DNA of 9,350 nt. Origin: an uncultured Bacteroidota bacterium. Lineage in GTDB: Bacteria > Bacteroidota > Bacteroidia > Chitinophagales > S012-47. The translations under genes were made by a program, and so were the position numbers. Position 1 is the stretch's first letter, and each line of letters opens with the position of its first letter. The notes below the pieces were generated by a model. That model made no database searches and was not told the DNA's origin. It worked only from the letters and a program-made list of their open reading frames with translations. Where the stretch lies: assembly GCA_913062655.1 (NCBI GenBank), contig CAJXXO010000085.1, positions 1 through 9,350 of the forward strand, given 5' to 3'. Positions 1 to 7,350 of the stretch are shown here, piece after piece.

Positions 1-1140
1 GAGCAACACACGCATTTTTTCACGGTCGGTATGGATATGCCAGTCATTGCGGTTGGTAGGATTGAAATACAGGTCGATCTGCCCCTGGTGGGCATGGCTA
101 AATTGCTGCCAGATCCCTTGCACCATTTCCTGCAATTGAACCGGTTGCGGGTCCAGCTTCTCCCGCCAATATACCGCGTAGTTAATCATGTCTTGCTGTA
201 GTTCATCCAATCGATTGGTGCTGGTCTCTATGTGTTGGAGGATCAGGTGCAGGGTCGTGGGGTCTTCGGTTTTTCGGGCATGCGTCAACAGCCCCCTTAC
301 ATTAGTGAGTGGGGTGCGAAAGTCGTGCGACAAGCTGTACACCAGTCGATCCATCTCAGCGTTGGCTTGCTGCAGTTGTGTGGTTCGTGCTTGTACTTTC
401 TCTTCCAATTGGGTGTTCATGGCTTTTACCTGTGCTTCAGAAGCGGCCAGGGCGGCTGTTTTTTCCTGCAATTGATTGTGTTGATGCTCGATTTCCTTCT
501 TTTGTGCTGCGGTAAGCTCCAGATTTTCCTGGAGGGCCAGCTTAGCCTTGATCTCGCTGAGGCGCAATCGGTAATGAGCCTGTATCAACAGCATGGTGAA
601 TACCGCTACCGTACTCAGCAATAATCCGCCCTCAATGACCAGGTCACGGAGTTGCATGGCCGGATTGTGTTCTACAAACAGCAGGGTGGTAAGAAAAGAG
701 GCCCCAATGGCGATGATGGAATACCGCCATGGCCAAAGTACAAACAGGCCAGCTCCCAGAAACAAAGCCAGGTAGTTGAGGTTATGGCCCAATACATCCC
801 CGCTGTCGATCAGGCTGTAGGTGTATGCATTTTGCAGGGAAATCAGGGCGAAGGGTACGGCCACCAGCAGGTACACGTTCACTTTCCCCTGGTAATACAA
901 CCATAGCGTAAAGAGGGTAACGACCGACACGCCTAGCCGTAGTGTGAAAACCTCCCTCCATACCTCAGGGATGTTAAAGTAATCTGTAATCCCAAACAAG
1001 GGATCAAAAATAATGGCTACCCAAGCACCAATTATATGGAAGTGGGCACTGGCCTTTTGTAGTTCTTGTTGCCACGGAGGTACGTCTTCGTTTACTCGGG
1101 AAGCATGTGGTATAGCTGTTTTGGGTAATGTCAATCGCAT
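1..1140 (-). CDS. Membrane-bound sensor histidine kinase, C-terminus cut off by the window edge
   Basis: The reading frame is open from an ATG at 1140 to base 1, giving 380 residues with no stop. Residues 1-35 are polar and probably cytoplasmic. About six hydrophobic segments follow (near 36-55, 64-83, 88-106, 121-138, 140-156 and 169-187), forming an integral-membrane input domain I cannot assign to a named family. Residues 190-265 are rich in Q, E, K and A and look like a coiled coil. The HisKA domain starts with the H-box YSLSHDFRTPLTNVRGLL, with the predicted phospho-accepting His at residue 272. The end (around 335-380) resembles the start of an HATPase domain; its N, G1 and G2 boxes would lie beyond the window. 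By family knowledge it autophosphorylates and passes phosphate to a response regulator, none of which is in view. An ATG 19 bases upstream is out of frame. The gene lies 56 bases after the 127-residue gene, so co-transcription is possible. The kinase assignment is secure; the signal is unknown. Confidence 0.93.
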   Translation of the reverse strand, partial: MRLTLPKTAIPHASRVNEDVPPWQQELQKASAHFHIIGAWVAIIFDPLFGITDYFNIPEVWREVFTLRLGVSVVTLFTLWLYYQGKVNVYLLVAVPFALISLQNAYTYSLIDSGDVLGHNLNYLALFLGAGLFVLWPWRYSIIAIGASFLTTLLFVEHNPAMQLRDLVIEGGLLLSTVAVFTMLLIQAHYRLRLSEIKAKLALQENLELTAAQKKEIEHQHNQLQEKTAALAASEAQVKAMNTQLEEKVQARTTQLQQANAEMDRLVYSLSHDFRTPLTNVRGLLTHARKTEDPTTLHLILQHIETSTNRLDELQQDMINYAVYWREKLDPQPVQLQEMVQGIWQQFSHAHQGQIDLYFNPTNRNDWHIHTDREKMRVLL

Positions 1141-1196
1141 AGTTGGCTGTTTGCCTCATATACGAAAGAAAAAACCGGGGGGATTTTGCCAGCGCA

Positions 1197-1580
1197 TTAT
1201 GTAAGCACCATTTGGTCTTGCAGCCTTTGAATTAGCAAGGTTCGCAGTCTCCGATTGATCTCTTTCTCCATGGTGAAGTATCGCTCAACCTCCTCATCGG
1301 TCAGCCAACCCAGTAGTAATCCCAGCAAGCGTTCCTGCAGTCGCTGATCGGTCTTGAGTGCATGCTCGATATAGGCCAACCGGGCTTTGTGGCTCTTTTT
1401 ATCCCACTCCTGTTTACGCTGGTGCAGGTAATGACGAAACAGCACCACAAAACGGTCATTATGCAGCTTCAGCAGCGGGCGTAGCACTACCTGTTGAAAC
1501 TGTTCTTCACCTGACTGGTCAGGTCTACTGTGCAGGTTGGGAATGTCGGGTCGTAAGGACAGGAGATCTAGCTTTTGCAT
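1197..1580 (-). CDS. Conserved 127-residue protein of unknown function, Bacteroidota-type family
   Basis: This is a soluble, highly charged and apparently all-helical protein with no signal peptide or membrane segment. It opens with a short LSLRPDIPNLHS stretch, followed by EEQFQQVVLRPLLKLHNDRF, then an R/K/E-rich helical body. I recognise the pattern (a 'LRP.LKLQND' core, a 'RL.YIEHA...D...R..L.G...G..T.EE...Y' middle and a 'N.R....L..RLQ.Q' end) from proteins widespread in Bacteroidota. From memory, some carry a database label of glyoxalase, but I see no metal-binding beta-alpha-beta repeats here and would not transfer that label. No catalytic motif is evident. It sits 46 bases after the small barrel protein gene and 56 bases before the histidine kinase, so it may share their transcript. 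The ATG at 1580 gives the expected family N-terminus. The gene is very likely real; its function is unknown. Confidence 0.85.
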   Translation of the reverse strand: MQKLDLLSLRPDIPNLHSRPDQSGEEQFQQVVLRPLLKLHNDRFVVLFRHYLHQRKQEWDKKSHKARLAYIEHALKTDQRLQERLLGLLLGWLTDEEVERYFTMEKEINRRLRTLLIQRLQDQMVLT

Positions 1581-1626
1581 AAGCTTTACGACAATCAGCC
1601 TGGCAAAAGGTTGGCAACCGCTGCAC

Positions 1627-2238
1627 TTATAGACGAAGTCCTACCCGGAGCCCTGCATAGGCCATTCCATCACCATCCGTGCCGTCCAGGCCCACCTCGG
1701 CACCGATACCCAATTGATCGTTGACATAGTACTGGTACCCAAGATTGAAATAGTAGGGTACGATGCTGGGATAGGATTTCATATGAAAGTGGGTCAGCGA
1801 TGGATTGGGTTCACTCATATCGTAGGAAGCCCGGTAGGTGGTATAGCCATTGTATTGCAGTCCGGTGGAGAATCGCAATTCGTGCTTCGGGTTCTTGCCC
1901 CACCATTCCAATGGTTTCAGGGTCAGCAGCAATGCCGCATAGCTGACCTGCGTGCCATATTCCTCTTCCTGGCGCGGCCCATCTGCTGGATAGCCGTGTG
2001 AAGTGGAATTGGGGGAATAGGTGGCGCTGATAAAGGTGTTGGGCACCATGGAGGCAAAGCCAAATCGCGGAGTGAGGGCCAGCCCGTTGAGTAGGGTGAT
2101 GTCCATTTCTCCACTCATATAGTAGCCGATCGATTTGTGGGCGGCTACACCAGACTGAAGGTGGATACTGAAAGGAGATTCTTGCGCAAATACCGAAAAG
2201 GGTAGGCATAGTAGAAGTACATAACGGAGCATAACCAT
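1627..2238 (-). CDS. Small outer-membrane beta-barrel protein, unknown function
   Basis: The 203-residue product starts with a clear signal peptide (MVMLRYVLLLCLPFSVFA, probable cleavage near residue 18, before QESPF). The mature part alternates polar and hydrophobic or aromatic residues in strand-sized blocks, for example around 45-64, 97-109, 119-131, 160-172 and 174-183. It ends with a last strand MAYAGLRVGLRL, as in small eight-stranded porin-like barrels. The family is not one I can name. A second ATG at 2232 gives a start two codons later; both leave the signal peptide intact. It lies 32 bases downstream of the PAS/GAF gene, so it is probably co-transcribed with it. Outer-membrane location is inferred from the signal peptide and strand pattern. 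Alternatives are a periplasmic beta-rich protein or a surface adhesion barrel; nothing shows a substrate. Confidence 0.82.
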   Translation of the reverse strand: MVMLRYVLLLCLPFSVFAQESPFSIHLQSGVAAHKSIGYYMSGEMDITLLNGLALTPRFGFASMVPNTFISATYSPNSTSHGYPADGPRQEEEYGTQVSYAALLLTLKPLEWWGKNPKHELRFSTGLQYNGYTTYRASYDMSEPNPSLTHFHMKSYPSIVPYYFNLGYQYYVNDQLGIGAEVGLDGTDGDGMAYAGLRVGLRL

Positions 2239-2270
2239 TTATTTTTTGGTTCAATCAAAGGATGCAAAAA

Positions 2271-5200
2271 TTATGCCTTATCATTATCGCCATTGGTGGT
2301 TAGCCGTTGTTCTGTTTGTTGCACTACATCTTTGATCAGACGATCCAACTCCTCGATCTCCTGGAAGAGAAACTGCAAGTACTCCGTTTCCAAATCCGGG
2401 GCATATTTACTCTTCCGTTGGATCAGGCTGGCCAGCCCCAATAAATTGGCTACCGGCCTTCTGAATTGGTGGCTTTGCATCCAGGCGATATCTTTCAGGG
2501 TGCGCAATTGCGTTCGTATCTGTTCTTCTGTGGCTTTCCGTTCGGTGATATCCAGCTTGATACTGATAAAGTGAGTGACTTCGCCTTGCTCATTGATCAA
2601 AGGCGTGATCGTCTGTTGCTCTACATATAAGCTGCCATCCTTACGTTTGTTGATGATTTCTCCCTCCCAGGGTTTTCCAGCCAATAAGGTCTTCCACATT
2701 TTTGTAAAAAAGGCCTTGTTATGGGCACCCGATTTTAACATCCTGGGGTCGTTGCCAACCGACTCCTCGTAAGGGAATCCTGTCATATCGGTCCAGGCTG
2801 GATTCACCCAGATAATTGTCCCATCCACCTGGCAGATTACTATAGCATTGCTGGCCGCATTGAGGGCGCTGGACTGCAGGCGCAATTGCTCCTCCGTTTT
2901 GATCCGGTCCCTGATATCACGGGCTACCGCCAAAACGTAGGGCTGACCATTGAAGGTAAATCGATGTGCATTGATTTCCACCGGCACATCCTCGCCACGC
3001 TTGGTGCGATGTATGGCCTCAAAGGTCGCATCTCCTTCTTCTCGCAATTGCTGCATGATATCTTCGGTAGTCTCCTCGCGCATGGCGGGGCTATTGATCT
3101 GTTCCAGCGGTAAATGCGTGAGCTCTTCATGCGTATAACCGAGCATGGCACAGGCCTTATCGTTTACTTCCGTAATGGTATCTACCGCTAACTGATCATC
3201 TAACCGCACCAGATAGATGGCATCATTCACGTTATTGTAGATTTCCCGGAAAGTATTTTCCCGCTCTCGCAGGTGCTCTTCAATGCGCAGTTTTTCTTTT
3301 GCGGCTCCTATGATATCGGCTGCTAGCTGCAGCATGGTTACCTGCTTGTCTGGCCATTCGTAGGGGCCGTCCAGGCGATCCAATCCGATGAAACCGGTAA
3401 GCGTACCTTGCGGACCAATCGTAGGGATACAGATTAGAGCCGTAATGTCCTGGCTTTGAAATACCTCTTTTTCAGCTTCTGCTTCGGGGGGTAGATTGGC
3501 TACATCTGCTATCTGCACGGGTTTACCCTCCAGCATTCTCGCTTTCCACCACGGAATCTCATTTGTCTTGTGGTATTGTTCATTGCCGATCTGTGGCGTT
3601 ACCCCTTCCGCACACCACTCCTGTGTCATGGATATGGCAGTAAAATCAGTAACGGTATCGAATAGGTAGCACCTGCCTACACCAAAGAGCTGCCCGATAT
3701 CAGACAGACCGCGCTCTACGGCTGCGGAAAAAGCGTTGTTGTCTGCTGCCGCGTTGAGCTGGGTGGCCAATCGTGAAGCGATCTCCATGAATGCATAGCG
3801 AAACTGTAAGCGCTCTTCAGCCTCCTTCTGTTCGGTGATATCCCTGCCTGCACCAATAATTTGATACACCTCACCTTGCTCGTTTAACAAGGCCGTGTCG
3901 GTCCAGGCGAGCCAGCGCCAGCCTTTGGCGGTCATGGCACGCTGTTCGAGGTAAGCGGTATAAGGCGGGCGGTATAGCTTTTGCATCTCCTCTGCTGTAC
4001 GCTGAATATCTTCCTCATGGACCAAGGGCATGAAGGTATGTCCCAACAGTTCATCTTCTGACTTGTCGAAAAGACGACAGTAGGAGGGGCTTACATACAA
4101 AAACCGGCCCTCGGTATCCACCTTCACGATCAGATCGGACTGATTCTCTACCAGCAGGCGGTACTTCGCTTCACTTTCACGCAGTGCATTTTCAGCCCGT
4201 TTACGCTGGGTGAGGTCAATGGCGGTAGCCGACATATACAGCGGCTTACCAGACTCATCCCTGACAAAGACACCATTCATAAGCATGGGAAAAGGGGTGC
4301 CATCCTTATGAATATGCCAGGTCTCCAGGTTCTCGAATTGACCTTCTTTCTGAAATTGGCGCAAGTGTTGTTGAATGGTCTTGTATTGCTCTTCATTGTG
4401 GAAGACGCGCAAGTGTTGACCTACAAGCGCTTCAGGCTCATAGCCGTGTATACGGGCCATATACGAATTGACATACAGCAAGTGTCCCGACAGATCGCTG
4501 ATGGCTACCCCATGTACGGCATGATCCGTAATGGTTTTGAATTGCTGCAGTGACGCCTCCGCCTCTTTTTGCTGAGAAATATCCTGGATAAAGCCACTGA
4601 GAAAAAGCACATCGCCTGATGTGTCATACTGTGCCTTACCCTTTTCCCATATCCATTTGAGCTGACCCTCTTTGGTGACAATGCGATAGGTGATCTCCCA
4701 GGGGGCTTGCCGTTCCACTGCTATGCGGACTTGCTGTTCGGCTCTTGCCCGGTCTTTGGGGTAAATCAAGGCCGCAAATGAGAGCTCATGGTTGTGTAAC
4801 AGGGCTTTGGGCCGGTAACCAAATAATGATTCGGCTTGGGGCCCCAGATAGATCATCGTCCAATCTTTGTCGTACTGACATGTGTAGGGCACCCCTGGTA
4901 AGCTCTGCAAGATATCCTCGGCTGCATATGGATGATGATGCGATGCCGATTCCTGGGGAATCCATACCGCTATCCACTGCAAGGGCTCATGGGGCCAGAG
5001 GTGTAAACAGTGTGTGCTTTGTCCAACTGGGTTTTTCCAGTCCAGTATGCGGAGTAAAGGTTTTTCCAGGGCCGTTTCCAATTGCGCCCAAATCGATTGC
5101 AGCTCTTCGCTTCCCTGGTCGATGAGCTCCTGAAGTGACGCCTGCATCAACCGATCGATAGGTGCAGTAAACAGATGGGCGAGGGCAGGAGAGACCGCTG

Positions 5201-5300
5201 AAAACCTGGCAGTTGTTATTTTACCGGCTGCATCTTTTTGCAGAGTGAGTGTAGCATAGGGAAGGGCATCTGGTGGCCGTATGGGTGTGCTGGAAGACAA
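2271..5300 (-). CDS. Multi-PAS/GAF sensor protein ending in an ATPase-less HisKA-like domain
   Basis: This is a 1009-residue soluble protein with no signal peptide or membrane segment. In order: a divergent PAS-like region (about 14-115); PAS with a PAC tail ending FIQDISQQKEAE (125-250); PAS ending AIDLTQRKRAE (253-370); PAS ending AGRDITEQKEAE (378-495); GAF (500-675, with IADVANLPPEAEAEKEVFQ and GFIGLDRLDG); PAS ending AVARDIRDRIKTEE (680-805); PAS ending KLDITERKATEE (810-926); then a helical pair with H-box-like QSHQFRRPVANLLGL, His at residue 944. The protein stops 65 residues later with no N, G1 or G2 ATP-binding boxes, so it cannot be a self-sufficient kinase. A Gln follows the His where active kinases usually have Glu or Asp. 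The last PAS lacks the LOV cysteine motif. No in-frame ATG precedes residue 52, which is inside the first folded region, so the TTG at 5300 is the best start. It probably senses small ligands or redox state and works through a partner. Confidence 0.93.
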   Translation of the reverse strand: MSSSTPIRPPDALPYATLTLQKDAAGKITTARFSAVSPALAHLFTAPIDRLMQASLQELIDQGSEELQSIWAQLETALEKPLLRILDWKNPVGQSTHCLHLWPHEPLQWIAVWIPQESASHHHPYAAEDILQSLPGVPYTCQYDKDWTMIYLGPQAESLFGYRPKALLHNHELSFAALIYPKDRARAEQQVRIAVERQAPWEITYRIVTKEGQLKWIWEKGKAQYDTSGDVLFLSGFIQDISQQKEAEASLQQFKTITDHAVHGVAISDLSGHLLYVNSYMARIHGYEPEALVGQHLRVFHNEEQYKTIQQHLRQFQKEGQFENLETWHIHKDGTPFPMLMNGVFVRDESGKPLYMSATAIDLTQRKRAENALRESEAKYRLLVENQSDLIVKVDTEGRFLYVSPSYCRLFDKSEDELLGHTFMPLVHEEDIQRTAEEMQKLYRPPYTAYLEQRAMTAKGWRWLAWTDTALLNEQGEVYQIIGAGRDITEQKEAEERLQFRYAFMEIASRLATQLNAAADNNAFSAAVERGLSDIGQLFGVGRCYLFDTVTDFTAISMTQEWCAEGVTPQIGNEQYHKTNEIPWWKARMLEGKPVQIADVANLPPEAEAEKEVFQSQDITALICIPTIGPQGTLTGFIGLDRLDGPYEWPDKQVTMLQLAADIIGAAKEKLRIEEHLRERENTFREIYNNVNDAIYLVRLDDQLAVDTITEVNDKACAMLGYTHEELTHLPLEQINSPAMREETTEDIMQQLREEGDATFEAIHRTKRGEDVPVEINAHRFTFNGQPYVLAVARDIRDRIKTEEQLRLQSSALNAASNAIVICQVDGTIIWVNPAWTDMTGFPYEESVGNDPRMLKSGAHNKAFFTKMWKTLLAGKPWEGEIINKRKDGSLYVEQQTITPLINEQGEVTHFISIKLDITERKATEEQIRTQLRTLKDIAWMQSHQFRRPVANLLGLASLIQRKSKYAPDLETEYLQFLFQEIEELDRLIKDVVQQTEQRLTTNGDNDKA

Positions 5301-5343
5301 AGTATGAGGTATTTGTACAGAATGTCAGAGCAAAGCTTTCCAC

Positions 5344-5374
5344 TAAAGATAAAAAAAGGTGTCTTCCCGTGAAA
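5344..5374 (-). promoter_or_regulatory. Candidate Bacteroidota-type promoter for the PAS/GAF gene
   Basis: On the minus strand, TATCTTTA (5351-5344) matches the Bacteroidota -7 consensus TAnnTTTG at five of six fixed bases. A TTTC (5374-5371) lies 19 bases upstream, where TTTG is expected at -33. The implied transcription start would leave a leader of about 35-40 bases before the TTG at 5300. This is the only sizeable gap (196 bases) around the PAS/GAF gene, so a promoter is expected here. Both boxes are imperfect and a match of this quality can arise by chance. Confidence 0.3.
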
Positions 5375-5496
5375 GGTGCTCGGTTCAGTTGCGCAAAGAA
5401 CAGAGTCATCTCAGGTTTTACCCGTGGTGCAGGACTACTCATCCATTCGGCCCCTGCCCTTGTCTAGCGAAACATAAGCTAATCCTCGGTGCTGTT

Positions 5497-6021
5497 TTAA
5501 GACGCCACCTGCAGGGAGAGGAGCGTCTCAGAAAATGCGCACCAATCGGGTTCGGTGTTTGCCCTATGCCGCTGCCCCCAGACGATCCATATCATCTCAT
5601 TGGTCTCTTGCAGGTAGACTTTCAATTCACAACGCCAATACACCCGGCCTTCTTCATCCGGCCACAAATCATTGCGCACCAGATAAACAGCCGGATAGCC
5701 TTGATACCGACCCTCCTGATACCGATGATAGGCAACATAAGGATTCTTCTTCATCAGGTATTCTTCATAAGGACCAATCTCAACCAAAAGGCCGCGTTCC
5801 AGGCTATCGGGAAAATGCCTGGACCTTAGGTTGATACCCGATGATATGGTCCGGACAGTCTCCCAGTCACCGGGATAGACCACCCCAAAACGCTGGTTTT
5901 GTAACGTATCGAGGGTGATGGTTTGGTGCGGGCACCCTGCTACTGTGCGCTCTAGCTGCTCTTGCAAGTCAATGGCTGGTGCATACCACGCCAGTAACCA
6001 AAGAAGAACGCTGATAATCAT
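5497..6021 (-). CDS. Small exported protein of unknown function, translationally coupled to the DUF4199 gene
   Basis: With the ATG at 6021 the product has 174 residues. It opens with a signal peptide or anchor (MIISVLLWLLAWYAPAID), so the mature part is probably periplasmic. The body reads as an alpha/beta fold: FGVVYPGDWETV near 45-56, GLLVEIGPYEEYL at 77-89, GYPAVYLVRNDLW at 108-120, CELKVYLQETNEMIWIVWG at 131-149, and a closing helix FSETLLSLQV at 163-172. The order (a 'YP.DWE' strand, paired strands, then a terminal 'F..TL.SL' helix) recalls the PsbP/DUF1795/Mog1 fold; this is only a resemblance and I cannot name the family. There are three cysteines (30, 131, 161) and no lipobox. The ATG overlaps the preceding stop as ATGA, which fixes this start over a longer upstream ATG at 6105 that would lack the signal sequence. 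Function is unknown. Confidence 0.8.
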   Translation of the reverse strand: MIISVLLWLLAWYAPAIDLQEQLERTVAGCPHQTITLDTLQNQRFGVVYPGDWETVRTISSGINLRSRHFPDSLERGLLVEIGPYEEYLMKKNPYVAYHRYQEGRYQGYPAVYLVRNDLWPDEEGRVYWRCELKVYLQETNEMIWIVWGQRHRANTEPDWCAFSETLLSLQVAS

Positions 6022-6503
6022 GCGTTGCTTTTCTTGCGGGTAAATATCGCCACCACCGCACTGGTCACCACGCCCAACAATAGCGCGCCAAATACGGCTT
6101 GCCACAGGTAAGCACGCAGGTTGAAATAGTCTTCAGCTTCTTGTTGGGTCATTTGCTCATGGGCGACAACATACTCGATGGCATTATCAAAATAATCCGG
6201 GGTAATGACGGTGCTGATGATGTATTGTGCCAGTGGCGTAAGCAGTGTAACGATCACCGTGATGATAATTCCGGCCTTCAGGCCTTGTAGATAGGTCATG
6301 GCGCCCCCATAAAAGTTCTTTCGCTTATCCAGCAGTGCAAATACGTACATAGCGATAGCCGGAAGGGCAAACAGCATGGTATAGGTAGCGTGTTGATCGA
6401 TATGGGTGTCGTGCAGCCCAACGGCCTTTTCACCGACCATCCAAAGGAGTTGTACTACAATAAAGATGAGCGCCCATTTGAGCTCGATTTTGATGTTTTT
6501 CAT
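6018..6503 (-). CDS. DUF4199-type integral membrane protein
   Basis: The 161-residue product has four predicted membrane segments (about 9-26, 41-58, 75-100 and 132-154), short charged ends and a positively charged C-terminus (TRKKSNA). The layout matches DUF4199 proteins of Bacteroidota: a short first helix, a YVFALLDKRKNFYGG loop after the second helix, a long third segment, and an amphipathic stretch with YFDNAIEYV and EAEDYFNLRAYLWQ before the last helix. The family has no established function; no transport or catalytic motif is visible. The ATG at 6503 is the only sensible start, with an A-rich leader and no clear ribosome-binding sequence. Its stop overlaps the start of the exported-protein gene by four bases (ATGA), so the two are very likely made together and may act together at the inner membrane. 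The barrel gene upstream ends 57 bases away. Confidence 0.85.
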   Translation of the reverse strand: MKNIKIELKWALIFIVVQLLWMVGEKAVGLHDTHIDQHATYTMLFALPAIAMYVFALLDKRKNFYGGAMTYLQGLKAGIIITVIVTLLTPLAQYIISTVITPDYFDNAIEYVVAHEQMTQQEAEDYFNLRAYLWQAVFGALLLGVVTSAVVAIFTRKKSNA

Positions 6504-6560
6504 GGTTTTGGTTTTTAGCAGGTTGATTTACAGCCCACTGAAAATAAGAAAAACCATAAT

Positions 6561-7274
6561 TCAATCGAGCATGGTAAGGATCAAGATCTCAATGCGAACC
6601 CCAAAACCATTATTCATCAAGGGTAGTAGCTCAGGAGAGGGGACATTATTTAACGATTCATTTACAGGTGCCAGGTTACTGAAGGTTATGGGTGAGGAAG
6701 GTCCATATAGTTGATCTGCAGAGATCACATAGAAAGGCTCGATTGATAAAAAGGGCAAGGCAAACCGCAGACTGACGTCAATGTCCATGTATAGCTCATT
6801 GTAGAGGTTGTCCCATTCTTGCTCACGGATGTCATCCTCCAGTCCGACTTTAGTTCGTACGCGCATGTTTCCTACATTCAAACGGCCACCCAGCGTAAGG
6901 AAAAATCCATCATCGGAGGCAAGAGCGATTGACATGCCCAGGTGCCCTGAATTGATGACCGCTCGTAGTCTTCTCTCTGCCGGTTGACCATTGATGGTAC
7001 CCAAAGCGAACCGATTTTGCGAACGGTGATTGTAGCCTACATCAAATACCATAGGCGCAAAGGCCACCATAAAGCCATACGTCAGGCCATCCATATTGGT
7101 AAATGGCTTCATCTCCGTGGTCAGGTCGTAAGTCTCATTGTACACCTCCACAATCTGATTCAAGCCATCCGGCCGGGTGAAGTGCGCATTGTAGCCGATC
7201 TTCAGTCCGCCAAACTGTGCCATGCTTTCCATCATGGGCCATGTCAGGAATATCAGTAGCCAAACTTTTCTCAT
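6561..7274 (-). CDS. Outer-membrane beta-barrel protein, unknown function
   Basis: The 237-residue product begins with a signal peptide (MRKVWLLIFLTWPMMESMAQ, likely cut around residue 19-20). The mature protein has repeated amphipathic strands (for example 22-32, 64-82, 108-119, 123-134, 161-171, 174-185 and 223-234) separated by polar loops, as in small porin-like barrels of Bacteroidota. The C-terminus, VRIEILILTMLD, is a plausible final strand although it does not end in an aromatic residue. A long acidic, N-rich loop around 142-162 could be surface-exposed. I do not recognise the family. It lies 76 bases after the DUF6090-type gene and 57 bases before the DUF4199 gene, all in the same direction. 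Outer-membrane location is inferred from sequence pattern only, and no ligand can be suggested. Confidence 0.82.
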   Translation of the reverse strand: MRKVWLLIFLTWPMMESMAQFGGLKIGYNAHFTRPDGLNQIVEVYNETYDLTTEMKPFTNMDGLTYGFMVAFAPMVFDVGYNHRSQNRFALGTINGQPAERRLRAVINSGHLGMSIALASDDGFFLTLGGRLNVGNMRVRTKVGLEDDIREQEWDNLYNELYMDIDVSLRFALPFLSIEPFYVISADQLYGPSSPITFSNLAPVNESLNNVPSPELLPLMNNGFGVRIEILILTMLD

Positions 7275-7350
7275 ACGTTACGATTGAAAAGTCTAAACTA
7301 GCCCTTCCTGTTGGCTCATTTCTCAGGGTAAATACGGATTTAACGACCCA

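Noticed and set aside
1169..1187. Terminator-like hairpin between the 127-residue gene and the histidine kinase (on the minus strand AAAATCC, CCCC loop, GGTTTTTT)
   Set aside because: The stem has only two G-C pairs and a mismatch; too weak to call a terminator.
188..1204. Several plus-strand frames of 60-130 residues at the left end
   Set aside because: They lie opposite the open minus-strand histidine kinase frame, show low-complexity Cys/Ser/Gln-rich translations and have no domain; they are shadows of the kinase gene.
2540..2900. Blue-light LOV domain in the last PAS of the sensor
   Set aside because: The position of the LOV cysteine motif reads GNDPRMLKSG, without the required Cys; it is an ordinary PAS.
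5395..5440. Degenerate REP-like element in the 196-base gap (GTCATCTCAGGTTTTACCC)
   Set aside because: No second copy in the window and only a three-base hairpin; cannot be supported without the genome.
5221..5442. 73-residue minus-strand frame across the start of the PAS/GAF gene
   Set aside because: It overlaps the PAS coding region by 80 bases in another frame, and its His/Cys/Thr-rich end has no recognisable fold.
5497..6105. Longer 202-residue form of the exported protein
   Set aside because: The extra N-terminus overlaps the DUF4199 gene by 88 bases, hides the signal peptide and reads as non-native residues; the ATGA-coupled start at 6021 is better.
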